Made by a program: the position numbers and the translations under genes | Notes under the pieces: model-generated | Told to the model about the DNA's origin: nothing | Seen by the model: only the letters and a program-made list of their open reading frames with translations | Databases searched by the model: none | Shown: piece by piece, positions 43,060 to 54,084 of the stretch | Position numbering within the stretch: the stretch's first letter is position 1 | How the letters are laid out: the number at the start of each line of letters is the position of its first letter | From: Gentiana macrophylla | Taxonomy: Eukaryota; Streptophyta; Magnoliopsida; Gentianales; Gentianaceae | Assembly (NCBI GenBank): GCA_026214975.1 | Contig: CM047806.1 | Coordinates: forward strand, 101,324,239-101,388,238 | Length of the DNA stretch: 64,000 bases | Reading direction: 5' to 3'

Positions 43060-46000
43060 CTTAATTCAGCTTTGTACCTCTTGAACTTTGTAGTCTGAAC
43101 CTCTTCAATGTCTTTCCAGTCAATTTCTGGGAACTTTCACTTCCAATATGCCATAGCAGTGTATTCAGATACCCCCTTGAATACTTTCTTTGCAAAAAGC
43201 CTGTTGAAATCTGGCATAGTCTCATTTGCCCTAGGTTCTCCAAAATATTTGTCTAGCCTCAGCAATATGTGAATCTGCAAACTTGAGACTCTTGTAGAGA
43301 CTCCATTGTTCCTGTTTGTCCATTCTTCCCATGGGATTGAAGAATTTTGCCATATATTTGAATTCTTCTTGTTGTTCAGTTGGCAAGTCTTCTGGTCCTT
43401 TTGCAGATAGTGGTATGGCTGAGCTTGGTTTGTTGTTGGTTTGTTTGAGAAGTGCAAACTCTCTTTTGACTTCATTGTAGAGTTTGGCCATATCAGTTCT
43501 CATCCTTTCATCCTGATAGCTTAGCCAATCAGCCCATGCTTCGTCTTGTGAGGAATGAGGATAAAGTCCTTCCTGTACTCAAAAAATTCTCTTACATGGT
43601 CCAAAGACATCCGCTTCATATTCTCGCTTTGCTTTGGTGACCAGTGTAAGTTCTGTGTTCCCAAGATATGTGGAGTGCTGCTTTGCCTCTCTGCTGTGTT
43701 TCCTCCGAGCTAAGTCTGTGTTGACTTGTCGAACCTCTCTTTTTGACTAGATCCGTGCTTTTTCTTTGTCTGCCGGATCTGTCCCTATCATCATCTCTTC
43801 TTTGCATAGGAAGAGGAAATCCAGTGCAGGGTTCATTTAGGGCCTTTTCTCTTTCTTCTCTGGTCCTCCTTTGCTATTCTTTTGCCTCATTCCCGATCCT
43901 TATTTCTCTGTCCCTTGCTCTCAGTTGTTCTTCAGTAAAATTTGGGGGTCTAATTGTTGATCCTTCAGGCTTATCCTGCTTTTCCCCTTTTTTGGCAGCA
44001 TCATCCCTTTGCTGGAGTAGGATGCTATTTGTGGCCTCAGCCGTTCCAATCAGAGAGTCAAGTTTTGATACAATAGATGTCAATCTGTTGTGATGATCAT
44101 TCAATTTCTCATTGACACTACGAAATCTAGTGCCAAAAGCCACTGCCATTGATTCATTTTCTTGGGAAATGTGCTGCCTGAGGCCTGCAAGACTGTTAGT
44201 GATATTGATGTTAAGTTGCCTCATCAGACTTCCCTGTTGTTGAACAACAATATTTGTGCATCGATGTATTCTGCAATGGCATGAAGCTTGTGCTCAATGG
44301 AGGAGATTTTGTCATTAAATGCTGAAGTCATGGATCTGAGATACATGGCTTGTCGCTCAATTCTTCACCAAAGAAAGAAATATCTCGCTTTTTCAAAAGT
44401 TTCACTTGTAATGCCAAGGCGGTGAGAGAGAGTTTGTGCCTTATGTCAGCTGGTTCTGGGTCTGTTTGCTATCCCTTGTCTTGATGTTGAGTAACATCTG
44501 CTCCAATTTCCAAATCTTCAAGAATTTGGGTAGATGTGTATGCTGGTGTGACTTGAGCTGCTGTTCCCCCTATCTCTGTGCCGGGGGTTGCCTTGATTGG
44601 AGTGGAAGCAGCTGAGCTAGTGTCCACAATGTTTGTGTTGTCAGCTGGAATATTGACAGACAACGGTTGAGTGGTTGTCTTTGCTGGAGTTGTGGACTTG
44701 TTGGATGCTTGTGGTTTTAAAAATGTACAGAGGAGAGTTGTATCATCAATTGCATCAGGTGTAGGATTATCCTCTTCTCTGTCTTTATCAAGATCATCAT
44801 CATGATGATCATTAACATCATTGTCATCATGACCATCATCATCATCTTGATCATGATCATCTCCACCATCTTCTGAATTATTACTCTGTCTGTCAGAGGT
44901 TTGGGGCAGTTTTTCCTTGGCTGCATCAACCAAGTCCCATAGAGGTGATTCATCAAATAAACCAACCAGAGTTGTGATTCCCAGACAATCAAATAGCCAT
45001 GCCTCTTCTGCAAGCATGCGGTCAGAGTCTTGAAGCTGTTGTCGGGAATCACCTTCCTTCCACTCAAGATATTCTGCAATTGGATCATCTATAATCGTTT
45101 GCAGATAATAGTGCACCTTCTTCTGGAGATTCCTCATCCTCTCCAGTGTCTTCCTCATTAGGATGTTGTTCATCCTGACTGACATTTTCTTCTTCTTGTT
45201 GTTCTGCCTCAGCGTCAGAATCCTCTTCTTCTTCTTCATCGATTAATTTTCCAAAGTCTGTTTTGTCCAGATTCCGCTGAACCTTTTGCTTCTTTCTTTG
45301 ACTGGTAGTATGTTGTGAGGATTTCTTTCTCTTCCCTTCTTCTGCCTTCTTTTGTTGTTTAACATAGGTAAACATGACTTTGGATTCATGCAGTTTGTGG
45401 AGTTGTACAGTGGGGACTTTGAGGCATTGCAACAGATAGTGTAACTGGATCCCATATGACTTTTTCACCCAGAAATGTCCTTTCTTCGTCTTTCCTTCTT
45501 TTGTCCCCTTTTCGCATGCTTTCACTTCACCTTGGATTTGTTCTTTTATTCTCAAAAAGAAGTATTTTGCCCAATTGAATTCCAGATTGTTGTAGATAAT
45601 TCCATCAGCCGCATTCGGATTTCTGTCATTGCATTATTTGCTCCCAATTTTCCTTCAATAGTCTTGCCAATGAGGGCACTGAACTCATTGAACGGTTTCT
45701 TTAAGGCAGATCTAAGACAATTGACTTTCGTAGATCTTGGATTTGCCATTTTGGCAATGGTTGCCCAGAAATCATCCAAGTCTTGTGGTACCAGTGTCAC
45801 TTTTGCGTGACCTTTATTGGAAAGTTTGAGATGTTTTCGAATTACCTTTTCTGTAATCACCACGTCTTTGCCATTGACATATGCAACAATCTTGTCTACT
45901 TCGAATTCGTCACCTTCTTCAGCAAGGAGCCCAGAGACGTATGTTGCAGATTTCCAGAAGGAGATGAGACTTTCATAGCAAATGTCGGTTATGAGAGGAT

Positions 46001-46160
46001 TTAGAAAAATTGATAATTTGAGGTTTTTGCATCCTGCTGCCAATCGTTTGGCATCCTCATCATTTCCACACAATTTCAAGTAATGTTCCTCTTGAAAGAA
46101 TGATCCAGTGGCGATTGATTTTTCATACCTAGCTTGGGTGTTTGAGGAGGATGAAGACAT
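43060..46160 (-). CDS. Sirevirus accessory ORF downstream of RNase H (frame broken here)
   Basis: About 3 kb of coding-like sequence lies between RNase H and the 3' LTR. The start is the ATG ending at 46160 (MSSSSSNTQARYEKSIATGS). The first open stretch (46160-45552) holds a domain seen in many plant retroelement ORFs: FWKSA, VNGKDVVITEKVIRKHLKLS, then the FNEFSALIG-like segment. The frame changes near 45555 into RIKEQIQGEV, GHFWVKKSYGIQLHYLLQCL and Lys-rich and Glu-rich stretches. It changes again near 45085 into EYLEWKEGD, AEEAWLFDCLGI and a very acidic run (HDQDDDDGHDDND). Coiled-coil-like segments follow at 44224-43874, then a tail at 43503-43231. The function is unknown; env-like roles have been proposed for ORFs at this position in sireviruses. 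Breaks may be sequencing errors. Confidence 0.7.
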
Positions 46161-46765
46161 TGTTGAAGGTTAAAGGAAACTTGAGAGTGAGTTTTGAAAT
46201 TGCAATAGAGGTTATGATTTGCAAGAGAGTGTAAAGATTTCTGAAAATTTCTAAGTTGCGTTTATATAGGATGATTTGGGTAGTGTGAACGTGGTTTGAA
46301 TGTGGAAGGATTTTATAACATAATGGCATGATTTTGTGTATGTAAATCGCGATATTCGAGCGTAATGGGGGAGTGGTTTGAGGTAAGTAATGATAGAGCC
46401 TGGGAATCGAGGCAATCATAATTTAAAAAATATGGTTACCTCCATAATTATAAGTTGATCTCCACGTGTATAATCTTCCACAGAATAATCCTCCATAATT
46501 TCTTTATTCTCCACGTGTAGTAAACTTGATTTTGTTCACACTTTAATTTGTCAAAGTCTTTAATTCGGTGAAGTGCCTTGGCTGGTCACTTGGCCGAAGT
46601 AGTGAATTCTTCACTGAGCTGCTTGATTTAACCGTTCCTAACAATCAGTCAAGTTAACTTCACTGGATACCAGTGCCTTACCTGCTACATCCCCTATAAC
46701 GGCAAAGGTTTAACCAGTTGATGAAGTCACTTAGCCGATTACTCCAGTTAGCTGCTCTTTGTTAC
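46161..46765 (-). other. Non-coding spacer between Sirevirus RNase H and the accessory ORF
   Basis: About 600 bp without a convincing frame. On the minus strand it leads directly to the accessory ATG, so it may hold a subgenomic promoter or leader. I see no clear TATA box close to the ATG. Confidence 0.4.
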
Positions 46766-47725
46766 TTAGTCAATTTCAATCATTCCTAACTCAGTTCTTA
46801 ACATGATAAATCTTTCATAACTGAGTGGTTTAGTAAAGATGTCAGCCAATTGATCTTTAGTGGGTATGTATTTCAGAATGACATCTACCTTTTCAACATG
46901 ATCTCTGATAAAGTGATGTCTCACATCAATGTGCTTTGTTCTTGAATGCAACAGTGGATTTTCAGTAATAGATATTGCACTTGTGTTATCACACATGATT
47001 GGAATTGTTTCCTCCTCCACTCCATAATCCCTTAGCTGTTGTCTGATCCAAAGTACTTGTGCATAACAACTACTTGCTGCTATATATTCTGCTTCAGCTG
47101 TTGATATAGATATTGAGTTTTGCTTTTTACTGAACCAAGAGACTAGTCTGGTGCCTAGCATTTGACATGTTCCAGAGGTGCTTTTTCTATCTATTTTGCA
47201 TCCAAAGATAGTCGAGTCCGAATATGATATCAATTTAAATCCTCCATCTTTTGGATACCAAATTCCAACATTTATAGTGTTTTTCAAGTATTTGATTATC
47301 CTTTTGGTTGCTAGAAGATGTGATTCTTTTGGTTGAGCTTGAAATCTTGCACATACTCCTGCTGCAAATGCTATATCAGGTCTACTTGCAGTTAAGTATA
47401 GTAAGGATCCAATAATTCCTCTATACATTTTCTGGTCGAAATCTTTTCCTGCTTCATCTTTTCCAAAAATGACTCTTGCACACATTGGTGTGTCTGCTGT
47501 GCCACTTGTATCCATCCCATACTTGTGTATTAAGTCACTTGTGTACTTGGCTTGATTAATGAAAATACCATCCTTCATTTGCTTTACTTGAAGGCGAAGA
47601 AAATAATTTAATTCTCCCATCATGCTCATCTGAAATTTGCTCTTCATCAGGTTTGCAAATTTCTCACATAGCTTTTCATCCTCTGATCCAAAGATGATAT
47701 CATCAACATAGATTTGTACTAGCAA
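46766..47725 (-). CDS. pol: Sirevirus reverse transcriptase C-terminal part and RNase H
   Basis: An open stretch of 319 residues. It starts with LVQIYVDDIIFGS, the copia RT catalytic YVDD, followed by the RT thumb (MGELNYFLRLQVKQM). RNase H follows: LISYSDSTIFGCKIDRKSTS, STAEAEYIAASSC with the catalytic Glu, and MCDNTSAISI. It ends HIDVRHHFIRDHV and DIFTKPL, normal for copia elements. The usual DAD at the first RNase H site reads SDSTIF, so one acidic residue may be missing. Confidence 0.9.
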   Translation of the reverse strand: MLVQIYVDDIIFGSEDEKLCEKFANLMKSKFQMSMMGELNYFLRLQVKQMKDGIFINQAKYTSDLIHKYGMDTSGTADTPMCARVIFGKDEAGKDFDQKMYRGIIGSLLYLTASRPDIAFAAGVCARFQAQPKESHLLATKRIIKYLKNTINVGIWYPKDGGFKLISYSDSTIFGCKIDRKSTSGTCQMLGTRLVSWFSKKQNSISISTAEAEYIAASSCYAQVLWIRQQLRDYGVEEETIPIMCDNTSAISITENPLLHSRTKHIDVRHHFIRDHVEKVDVILKYIPTKDQLADIFTKPLSYERFIMLRTELGMIEID

Positions 47726-48465
47726 TGTACTTGTTCTTTCCTCTAGTTTGAATATAGTCTAGTCTATAGTTCCCTTGTTGAATCCATTATTGATCAGAAA
47801 TTGTGATAGTGTTTCATACCAGGCTCTGGGTGCCTATTTGAGTCCATAGAGGGCCTTCTTGAGTTTGTATACTTTGTCTTCTTTTCCTTTGATTGAAAGC
47901 CAGGAGGCTGTTCTACATATACTTCTTATTCCAAAAGTCCATTTAGGAATGCACTATTGACATCCATTTGATAGACTTTGAAGTTTTTGAATGCAGCAAA
48001 TGCTAGAAAGAGTCTGATTGCCTCCAATCTTGCTACTGGTGCAATTGTTTCATCATAATCTATCCCTTCTACTTGAGAGTAGCCTTTTGCAACTAGCCTT
48101 GCTTTGTTTCTGACAACAGTCCCTTGCTCATCCATCTTGTTCCTGAATACCCATTTTGCTCCAATGATGTTGGCCATATCTGGTCTGTCAACCAGTTCCC
48201 ATACTTCATTTCTTTCAAATTCATTTAGTTCTTCTTGCATGGTTGTGATCCAATCTGCATCTTGGATTGCATCATCTATGGTCTTGGGTTCCACTTGTGA
48301 TAGAAAACATGTTAGCATGTGCTCCAGTTGTCTTCTGGTTCTAACTCCTGTGTGAATATCTCCAATGACTTGTTCTTCAGGATGATCTCTTAGCCAATTC
48401 AGATCAGGTTGAAGTTGTTCTTCACTTGGTGCTTCCATACCTTCATGTTGAGCATGAACTTCAAA
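47726..48465 (-). CDS. pol: Sirevirus reverse transcriptase N-terminal part
   Basis: The open stretch 48438-47926 has the copia RT start: [60 protein letters not shown] and [13 protein letters not shown] with the first catalytic Asp. Between 47926 and 47726 the frame is broken (PPGF-like and KALYGL-like sequence in other frames) before YVDD. Confidence 0.88.
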
Positions 48466-49327
48466 TCATGGTGCTTCTTCTGGTGTATTGATATATGGCT
48501 CCTCTTGATTTTCAAAATGATGATTCAGGATAGAAGCTGGTATGGTTGCATTTGTATAGATTTCTCTTTGTGCTGCTTCCTCTTCTTGATCTTGAAGATC
48601 TTCACCATTTGTATTTGGTTCATCAAAAACTACATGTATTGATTCTTCAATCACCAAGGTTCTTTTGTTGAGTACTCTGAAAGCTTTGCTTGTATCTGAG
48701 TATCCCATAAAGATTGCTTCATCAGCCTTTTCATCAAAGTTATGCAACTGGTTCCTGTTCAAAACAAAACATTTCGATCCAAACATATGAAAGTATGAGA
48801 CATTAGGCTTTCTACCATTCCATATTTCATATGGAGTCTTTCCATGATGTTTGTTGATGGTTGATCTGTTTTGTGTATGGCATGCTGTGTTTGCTGCTTC
48901 AGCCCAAAATCTTTTTGGTAAGCATGCTTCAACAATCATTATTCTAACTGCTTCTTTGAGAGTTCTGCTTCTTCTTTCGTCTACATTATTTTGTTGTGGA
49001 GTTCCTGCTGCAGATAGTTGATGTAACACTCCATTTTCCTCACAGTAGGTTCTGATGATTTCATTTAGAAATTCAGTGCCTCTATCTGATATGATCTTGA
49101 TGATCTTCGCTTCTTTTTCATTTTGGAGTCTTCTCAAGAAATCTGCAGCTTTTGAGTGTCTCTTTCTTCTTGTTCATGAAAATGGTCCAGGTGTATTTTG
49201 AAAAGTCATCCACCACTATTAGGGTGTATTTCTTACCACTTAAACTTACTGGTGTGACTGGTCCAAACAGGTCCATGTGTAACAGATGTAGAACTCTTGT
49301 TGTAGATTGATAAGGCTTTGACTTGAA
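48466..49327 (-). CDS. pol: Sirevirus integrase core
   Basis: The first catalytic Asp lies near 49270 in a short broken stretch (DLFGPVTPVSLSGKKYTLIV). The open stretch 49137-48466 carries ISDRGTEFLNEI with the second Asp and PQQNNVDERRSRTLKE with the Glu, then the GKTPYEIWNGRKPNVSYFHM box typical of copia integrase. The chain runs on to the linker before RT. Confidence 0.87.
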
Positions 49328-49900
49328 TCAGCTTTTGATTTGTTTTCCTTTCTGACATGCATCACATAGAATTTCTTTCTTGAATATGATCTCTGGCAGA
49401 CCTTCAACTAACTTGTTCTTTGAAAGTTTGTTAATGGTCTTGAAATTCAAGTGATTTAACCTTCTGTGCCAAATCCAGCTGGTTGATTGTTTACTCTTGA
49501 CAAGCAGACATGTTTCTGCCTTGGCTGTTTTCCAATCCACCATATACATGTTGTCTTGTCTTCTTCCTGCAAGGACAACTGTGTTGGTTTGGCTGTGAAT
49601 TACTTTGCATCCTTCCTTATTGAAATGTACATTGTAGCCTTTGTCGCAGAATTGACTGATGCTCATCAGATTGAAGTTAAGTCCTCTAACATATGCTACA
49701 TTATGAATCTTCAAATTGTTCTTGAGTATTGTGCCTTCCCTCTTAATCTTGCATGGGTTTTCTTTGCCTCCAAATGTGACTTTGGGTCCATCAAAAGCTT
49801 TGAAGTCAGTGAGCCATTTCTTATTTCCTGTCATGTGTCTGGAACATCCACTGTCTATGTACCAGACATCCTACAAAACAAATTAATTAAGTTTAGGTAC
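49328..49900 (-). CDS. pol: Sirevirus protease end and integrase zinc domain
   Basis: The protease active site WYIDSGCSRHMTGN lies at about 49830-49865, followed by VTFGGKENPCKIKREG. The open stretch 49834-49328 continues to the gag-pre-integrase zinc domain: IWHRRLNHLNFKTINKL, then CDACQKGKQ, the HHCC site. Confidence 0.88.
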
Positions 49901-50921
49901 CCAACACTGTTTGGGTCCATACCTGTTAGCAGTCATGCCTCCCATACCAAGTGTATATCCAAAAGATATTCTTTTTGGATAATTGAAGTCATCAACTTCA
50001 TATGTATAAGGCATGTCATAATAACTTCTAATATTTTTGCTGAAGGTATTCTGATACTTTTCTCTACTTTTTGGTGCATTTACATCCTTCTTTACTTTCC
50101 AATATGCAGTGGGAAACCTTTCTTGCTTGATGTGTCTAGGAACATATCTAGATTGGTTTTTCTTAAACACATGATGCATATTATGGAATGGTTTCTTCTT
50201 GTATTTTGGAGGTGCAACATTCTAATCATCCTCTGAAGGGTAAAGTCTTCTTTTACCTTTCAGTAGGCTTTTGTTTTTGGTTGACTGGAGTGAGGATTTA
50301 GTCTGCTGTTTCACTGCACTAGGTTTTGACTTCACCGGAGCGGGATGATTTGTTGGAACTATGGTCTGTCCCTTTCTAAATTTTGGTCCATTGTTGGTCC
50401 TGAATTTAGAACTGTGTTGACCATTATTCCTACTCTCATCCTGACTGTTGTATCCAAGACCAGATCTGGATCCAAACCTTTTTGAGGGTTTGTAAGCTGG
50501 TGCATTTAGTGGTGCAGTGGTTACCTTTACTGGTGGGGAGATTTTCTTAACTGATCTGTCAATAACAGATGTATGATCATCTGCTTTTTGTTGATCAATT
50601 AAGTGGGTCTCCTTACTGGTTAATTCAACTTTTACTTTATCCAGTTACTTTCTTTAATCTCTTATTCTCTTTTCTTAGATCCTTGCATTCCTTTTCCAGA
50701 ATTTCATGATTCATTTCAATTTCATCAAATTTAGTCATGAGATTTTGGACTAGGTCTGCTGTATCTAATGGGAGAATAGAAGATTGTGTAGTGTCAGATG
50801 TGGATGCATTAGATGAAGAGTGAGAGCTAGATGTTACCTCATTTTCATTTGATTCTTTGGTCATTAGACATAAGTCGGTGTCTGAGCTGTCATCTTCATC
50901 CTCATCTAATTCTTTGGTCAT
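49883..50921 (-). CDS. Sirevirus gag-protease linker region, broken
   Basis: Two open stretches (50921-50637 and 50179-49883) with no catalytic motif: the first is acidic and Ser-rich with a coiled-coil-like end (ILEKECKDLRKENKRLKK), the second basic and Tyr-rich. They link Gag to the DSG protease. Frame breaks lie between. Confidence 0.6.
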
Positions 50922-50993
50922 GAGACATAGACATGCCTTTTCATTGTCTGAGCTGTCTTCTTCATCACTACCATCTGAATCATTATAAGATGA

Positions 50994-51947
50994 TTATTCA
51001 TTCTTTTCACTATTGGATTCAGCCTTGAGTGCCTTTTTGCTTTTTCTCTTTTCAAATGGCTTGTACTTCTTCTTATCATCTTTATCGTTTTCTTCAGGGC
51101 AATCAGCCTTGAAGTGGCCTTTCTTGTTGCAGTTGAAGCATCTGTATTCTTCATCTTTCTTCTTCATGTCTTTGTTTGAGCTTGATCTCTTGTTTGATGA
51201 TGAGTTTCCTTTGAATGGCTTCTTTTTGCTAAACCTGTCAAAATGTTTAACTAATAGAGCTACCTGTTTTTTAAGTTCATGTGTCTCTTTGCTGATACAA
51301 TCGGCAAAGTTACTTTGCTGGGGTGCAATCAGTGCAGTGGCTCTTTGTGTCTCTGCCGGAGCACCATCTTCACCGTTTAATTCGAATTCCTGAGCTTTTA
51401 ATTGTGACATCGGGTCGTCGAGTGTCTCGTGCTTGTAAGATTTGTTGTTCCTCCGATTACCGATGTTATTATCTTCCATCTTTCGTAGTCCTCTCAAGAT
51501 CTTCAAGCATACTTCTTTCTGGGGATATGTGTGTTCAAGCTGTTGCAGTTCACTGATGATGCTAGAGAGTCTATTGTCCATTTGATCAATGGATTCACCA
51601 GTCTTCATTTTGAAATTTTGAAATTTCTGTTTTGCAACAGATAATTTGTTTTCTTCAACTGCTTCAGATCCTTCATTTATCAATGATAGCTTGTCCCACA
51701 TCTCCTTTGATATTTTGCAGTCTTTGATTCTTATGAACATGTTGCTATATAGGGTCTTCAAAATCATGTCTTTTGCAACAAAGTCCAGATTTGCTCTTCT
51801 CCTGTCATCCTTGGTCCAATCCTTTTTAGGTTTATCAATTTCCTTCCCTTGATCTGCTCCTGTGCCTACCACAGTAGTGATTATGATTGGTCCATCATTG
51901 ATTACATCCATCATCTCTTCATGAGTTGCGGCAAGATGAGACAACAT
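50994..51947 (-). CDS. gag: Sirevirus Gag
   Basis: A 317-residue open stretch. The ATG ending at 51947 (MLSHLAATHEEMMD) may not be the true N-terminus, since coding-like sequence seems to continue upstream toward the leader. It contains the UBN2-type gag core: AKDMILKTLYSNMFIRIKDC, SKEMWDKLSLINEGSE and SVAKQKFQNFKMKTGESIDQ, then an intact CX2CX4HX4C knuckle, CFNCNKKGHFKADC, near 51080-51121. The C-terminus is Lys/Glu-rich. Confidence 0.9.
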   Translation of the reverse strand: MLSHLAATHEEMMDVINDGPIIITTVVGTGADQGKEIDKPKKDWTKDDRRRANLDFVAKDMILKTLYSNMFIRIKDCKISKEMWDKLSLINEGSEAVEENKLSVAKQKFQNFKMKTGESIDQMDNRLSSIISELQQLEHTYPQKEVCLKILRGLRKMEDNNIGNRRNNKSYKHETLDDPMSQLKAQEFELNGEDGAPAETQRATALIAPQQSNFADCISKETHELKKQVALLVKHFDRFSKKKPFKGNSSSNKRSSSNKDMKKKDEEYRCFNCNKKGHFKADCPEENDKDDKKKYKPFEKRKSKKALKAESNSEKNE

Positions 51948-52143
51948 TCTTGTTTTATATTCATCAAAATTATTAACATTAAAACAGGTACTTTTGACAA
52001 AAAGTTTGAGGAATCCATAAGTTGAAAATAATAGATCTATATGTGAATGAATGGAAAGCTCAGATTTGAAAACTACTTTGAAAATACATGATCTTCTTGT
52101 TACCAGAAATTAGATCCGAACAGGTTCTGATACTAGGAACACT

Positions 52144-52155
52144 GCTCTGATACCA
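52144..52155 (-). promoter_or_regulatory. Sirevirus primer binding site for initiator tRNA-Met
   Basis: TGGTATCAGAGC on the minus strand, 2 bp from the 5' LTR: a perfect match to the plant initiator-Met primer site. Confidence 0.92.
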
Positions 52156-52157
52156 AT

Positions 52158-53575
52158 TGTTGGTCCCAGAGAAGGGTGAAACTATAGTCAGAGGGGGGGG
52201 GGGGGTGAATGACTATAGTGGAGTTTCAAAAACTTTTCTTTTGTTTAAAAGCTTTTGGGCAGCGGATAAGTCCCTTCTTACCATATTGTTTTCAAATCAG
52301 TTTAGGCTTTCACTGGTATAAGTTATGATCTAGGCAATTTAAATAAATGTTGTAAAGTAAATTGCAGAAAATAAATTGACACAAGGCTTATAGTGGTTCA
52401 GGGTGGTGTAATCCCTTAATCCACTCTTCTCATGTGATGATTGGAGGAATTCACTATTGTTTTCACAGATACAATAGTATGATTGTCCTTGGCTTCCCAA
52501 GCTTCACAATCTACAAGACTATCACTCCTTGACTGAAACAGCTTCAGTGATTTAGTCTCTTTCACTGCTCCTTGAGATCAAAATCCTTCAAATAGCTTAT
52601 CACAAACACAACTCCTTCTCGATTGCTTCGATTCGATTGCTTGATTTGATGTGAATGAGATTCACAAACTTGCTTGATCAATCTCAGTGCTGGATATAAA
52701 GTTGTAGTTCTGATGTCTGAGTTGATCTCTAGATAAGTCCTTGTAAGTTCAGAGAAGGCTTTTCAATTGACAGAGTTTCTGCTTAACTTTTCTTTTTCCA
52801 ATCTAGATCGTTATTTGTTTTTCTGTCAATGCCTTCTATTTATAGCCTTGAATAACCTTGATTTTGAAATTCCATCCGTTGGCTATATTAATGAGGGAAT
52901 AATCCTTGATTTTATTCTTGATTCCCCTTTAATTGCATTCTCCTTGATTTCAGTGATCGGATTTTTCCTTCAATCGTATAGCAGAAAATCTGTCCTTGAT
53001 TGATCCTCTATTGATTGTGCATTTAATGCATGATCTTCGAATCTTCAACATATATTAAATCGATCCGTAAGTGTTACTTCGCCCGTTTTACGAGCGGTCG
53101 AGTGATCCTTCTGACTTAGCCGTTTTGAATCTTTCTTCACCGTTTTGTCGTTACTCAGCCGAAAGTCAGTTTACTCAGCCGATTCACTGTTTCCTTCTTT
53201 GCTTCAGTTTAAGGAGAATCTTTGTACTTCACTGATCCTTGATTGGGGTGGGATCAGTGTACACCATATTTGAATATTAAGTTTCATCACTTGAAACATA
53301 ACTTAGACTTATCCAAGGTCATCACAGACTTCCTTGGGTATAAGTCAGACCATAATGTCTTCATTGTATCTCTGCTGGTGCTTGGCTGGCTTCACTCTGC
53401 CGAATGTCTGTTTTTACTTTGCCGTACTACCAACTAGTACAATACTTGTCTGACTCAACTTATATAACATGTCAGACTCTAAGTAAAGACTTATACATAG
53501 AATTCTTACTTATTTCAGGCTTGCTATAACAGTTAGTATGGCCATCATCAAAACACAATAAAAATGTTCCTAACA
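52158..53575 (-). mobile_element. Sirevirus 5' LTR
   Basis: TGTTGG to CTAACA on the plus strand. G-run of about 14 near 52192-52205. Minus-strand TATA box CTATAAATAG at 52835-52844. Differs from the other LTR largely at CAG/CTG sites. Confidence 0.92.
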
Positions 53576-53580
53576 TGGTT
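53576..53580. repeat. Target site duplication TGGTT, right copy
   Basis: Exact match to 41485-41489. Confidence 0.9.
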
Positions 53581-53843
53581 AATCTAGGAAATTATGAGGA
53601 AACGTAGACATATGGATTAATGACACCAAGTTAGGAAATCGGAGAGGAGAGATACACCAATTACCTTTTCTTCATTTAATGTGGTGAATGGACCGTTATT
53701 TGTCTTCTTGTCTAGATTTAATGGTTATTATCTATGTTGCATTGTCTATGTGGGATCGACCTTGACTCGCGTCTACTATACTATGATTGACCTAATAATC
53801 TTGCTAGTATTTCATGCGTATTAGTGGCTTACACGTGGATGAA
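53581..53843 (+). mobile_element. 5' LTR of the Athila/Tat-like element, right part
   Basis: Continues the LTR broken at 41489. It matches the ends of the LARD LTRs (GTGGGATCGACCTTGACTCG, then CTTACACG) and is followed at once by a primer site. Confidence 0.7.
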
Positions 53844-53845
53844 GT

Positions 53846-53863
53846 TGGCGCCATTGCTGGAGA
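53846..53863 (+). promoter_or_regulatory. Primer binding site for tRNA-Asp, degenerate
   Basis: TGGCGCCATTGCTGGAGA resembles the tRNA-Asp site TGGCGCCGTTGCCGGGGA, with transitions at CG sites. It shows that this LTR is a 5' LTR on the plus strand. Confidence 0.8.
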
Positions 53864-53928
53864 CAATGGCCAATGTAGATAATATGTTCATTAAATTTGA
53901 ATAAGAATTATTCGTGTGTTATTTAGTT

Positions 53929-54084
53929 TGGGGTGGGCTTACTAGTTAGATGCTTTCAACAGTTATCCGCTCCGCACTTGTCTACCCAGCGTTTACCGTG
54001 GGCACGATAACTGGTACACCAGAGGTGCGTCCTTCCCGGTCCTCTCGTACTAGGGAAAGGTCCTCTCAATGCTCTAACGCCCAC
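53929..54084 (-). rRNA. Plastid-type 23S rRNA fragment (nuclear plastid DNA), non-functional
   Basis: About 155 bp. On the minus strand it contains the sarcin-ricin loop AGTACGAGAGGACC, then CTCTGGTGTACCAGTTATCG, the GGTAAACGCTGGG region and GCTTACTA-complement sequence near the 23S 3' end. The wording is that of chloroplast 23S rather than plant mitochondrial 26S or nuclear 25S rRNA. Only a small piece is present, so it is a nuclear insertion of plastid origin, not a gene. Confidence 0.85.

Larger units (their letters stand above)
41490..53575 (-). mobile_element. Full-length Sirevirus-type Ty1/copia retrotransposon
   Basis: 12.1 kb on the minus strand, with two LTRs of 1429 and 1418 bp and exact TGGTT duplications. 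Order on the minus strand: 5' LTR, initiator-Met primer site (52144-52155), gag, protease, integrase, RT, RNase H, a ~3-kb accessory ORF region, polypurine tract (42920-42932), 3' LTR. Copia order (integrase before RT), long size, and a large ORF between RNase H and the 3' LTR point to the Sirevirus/SIRE lineage. LTR differences lie largely at CAG/CTG sites, so the insertion may be young. It splits the LTR of an older element. Confidence 0.93.

Noticed and set aside
40405..53843. The split LTR as the 3' LTR of the Tat element at 36341-40310
   Set aside because: The polypurine-like tract is 95 bp away rather than adjacent and a primer site follows the LTR, so it is read as the 5' LTR of the next element. 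A shared LTR cannot be fully excluded.
53929..54084. Functional 23S rRNA gene
   Set aside because: Only about 155 bp of a ~2.8-kb gene is present and it lies inside a retroelement leader.
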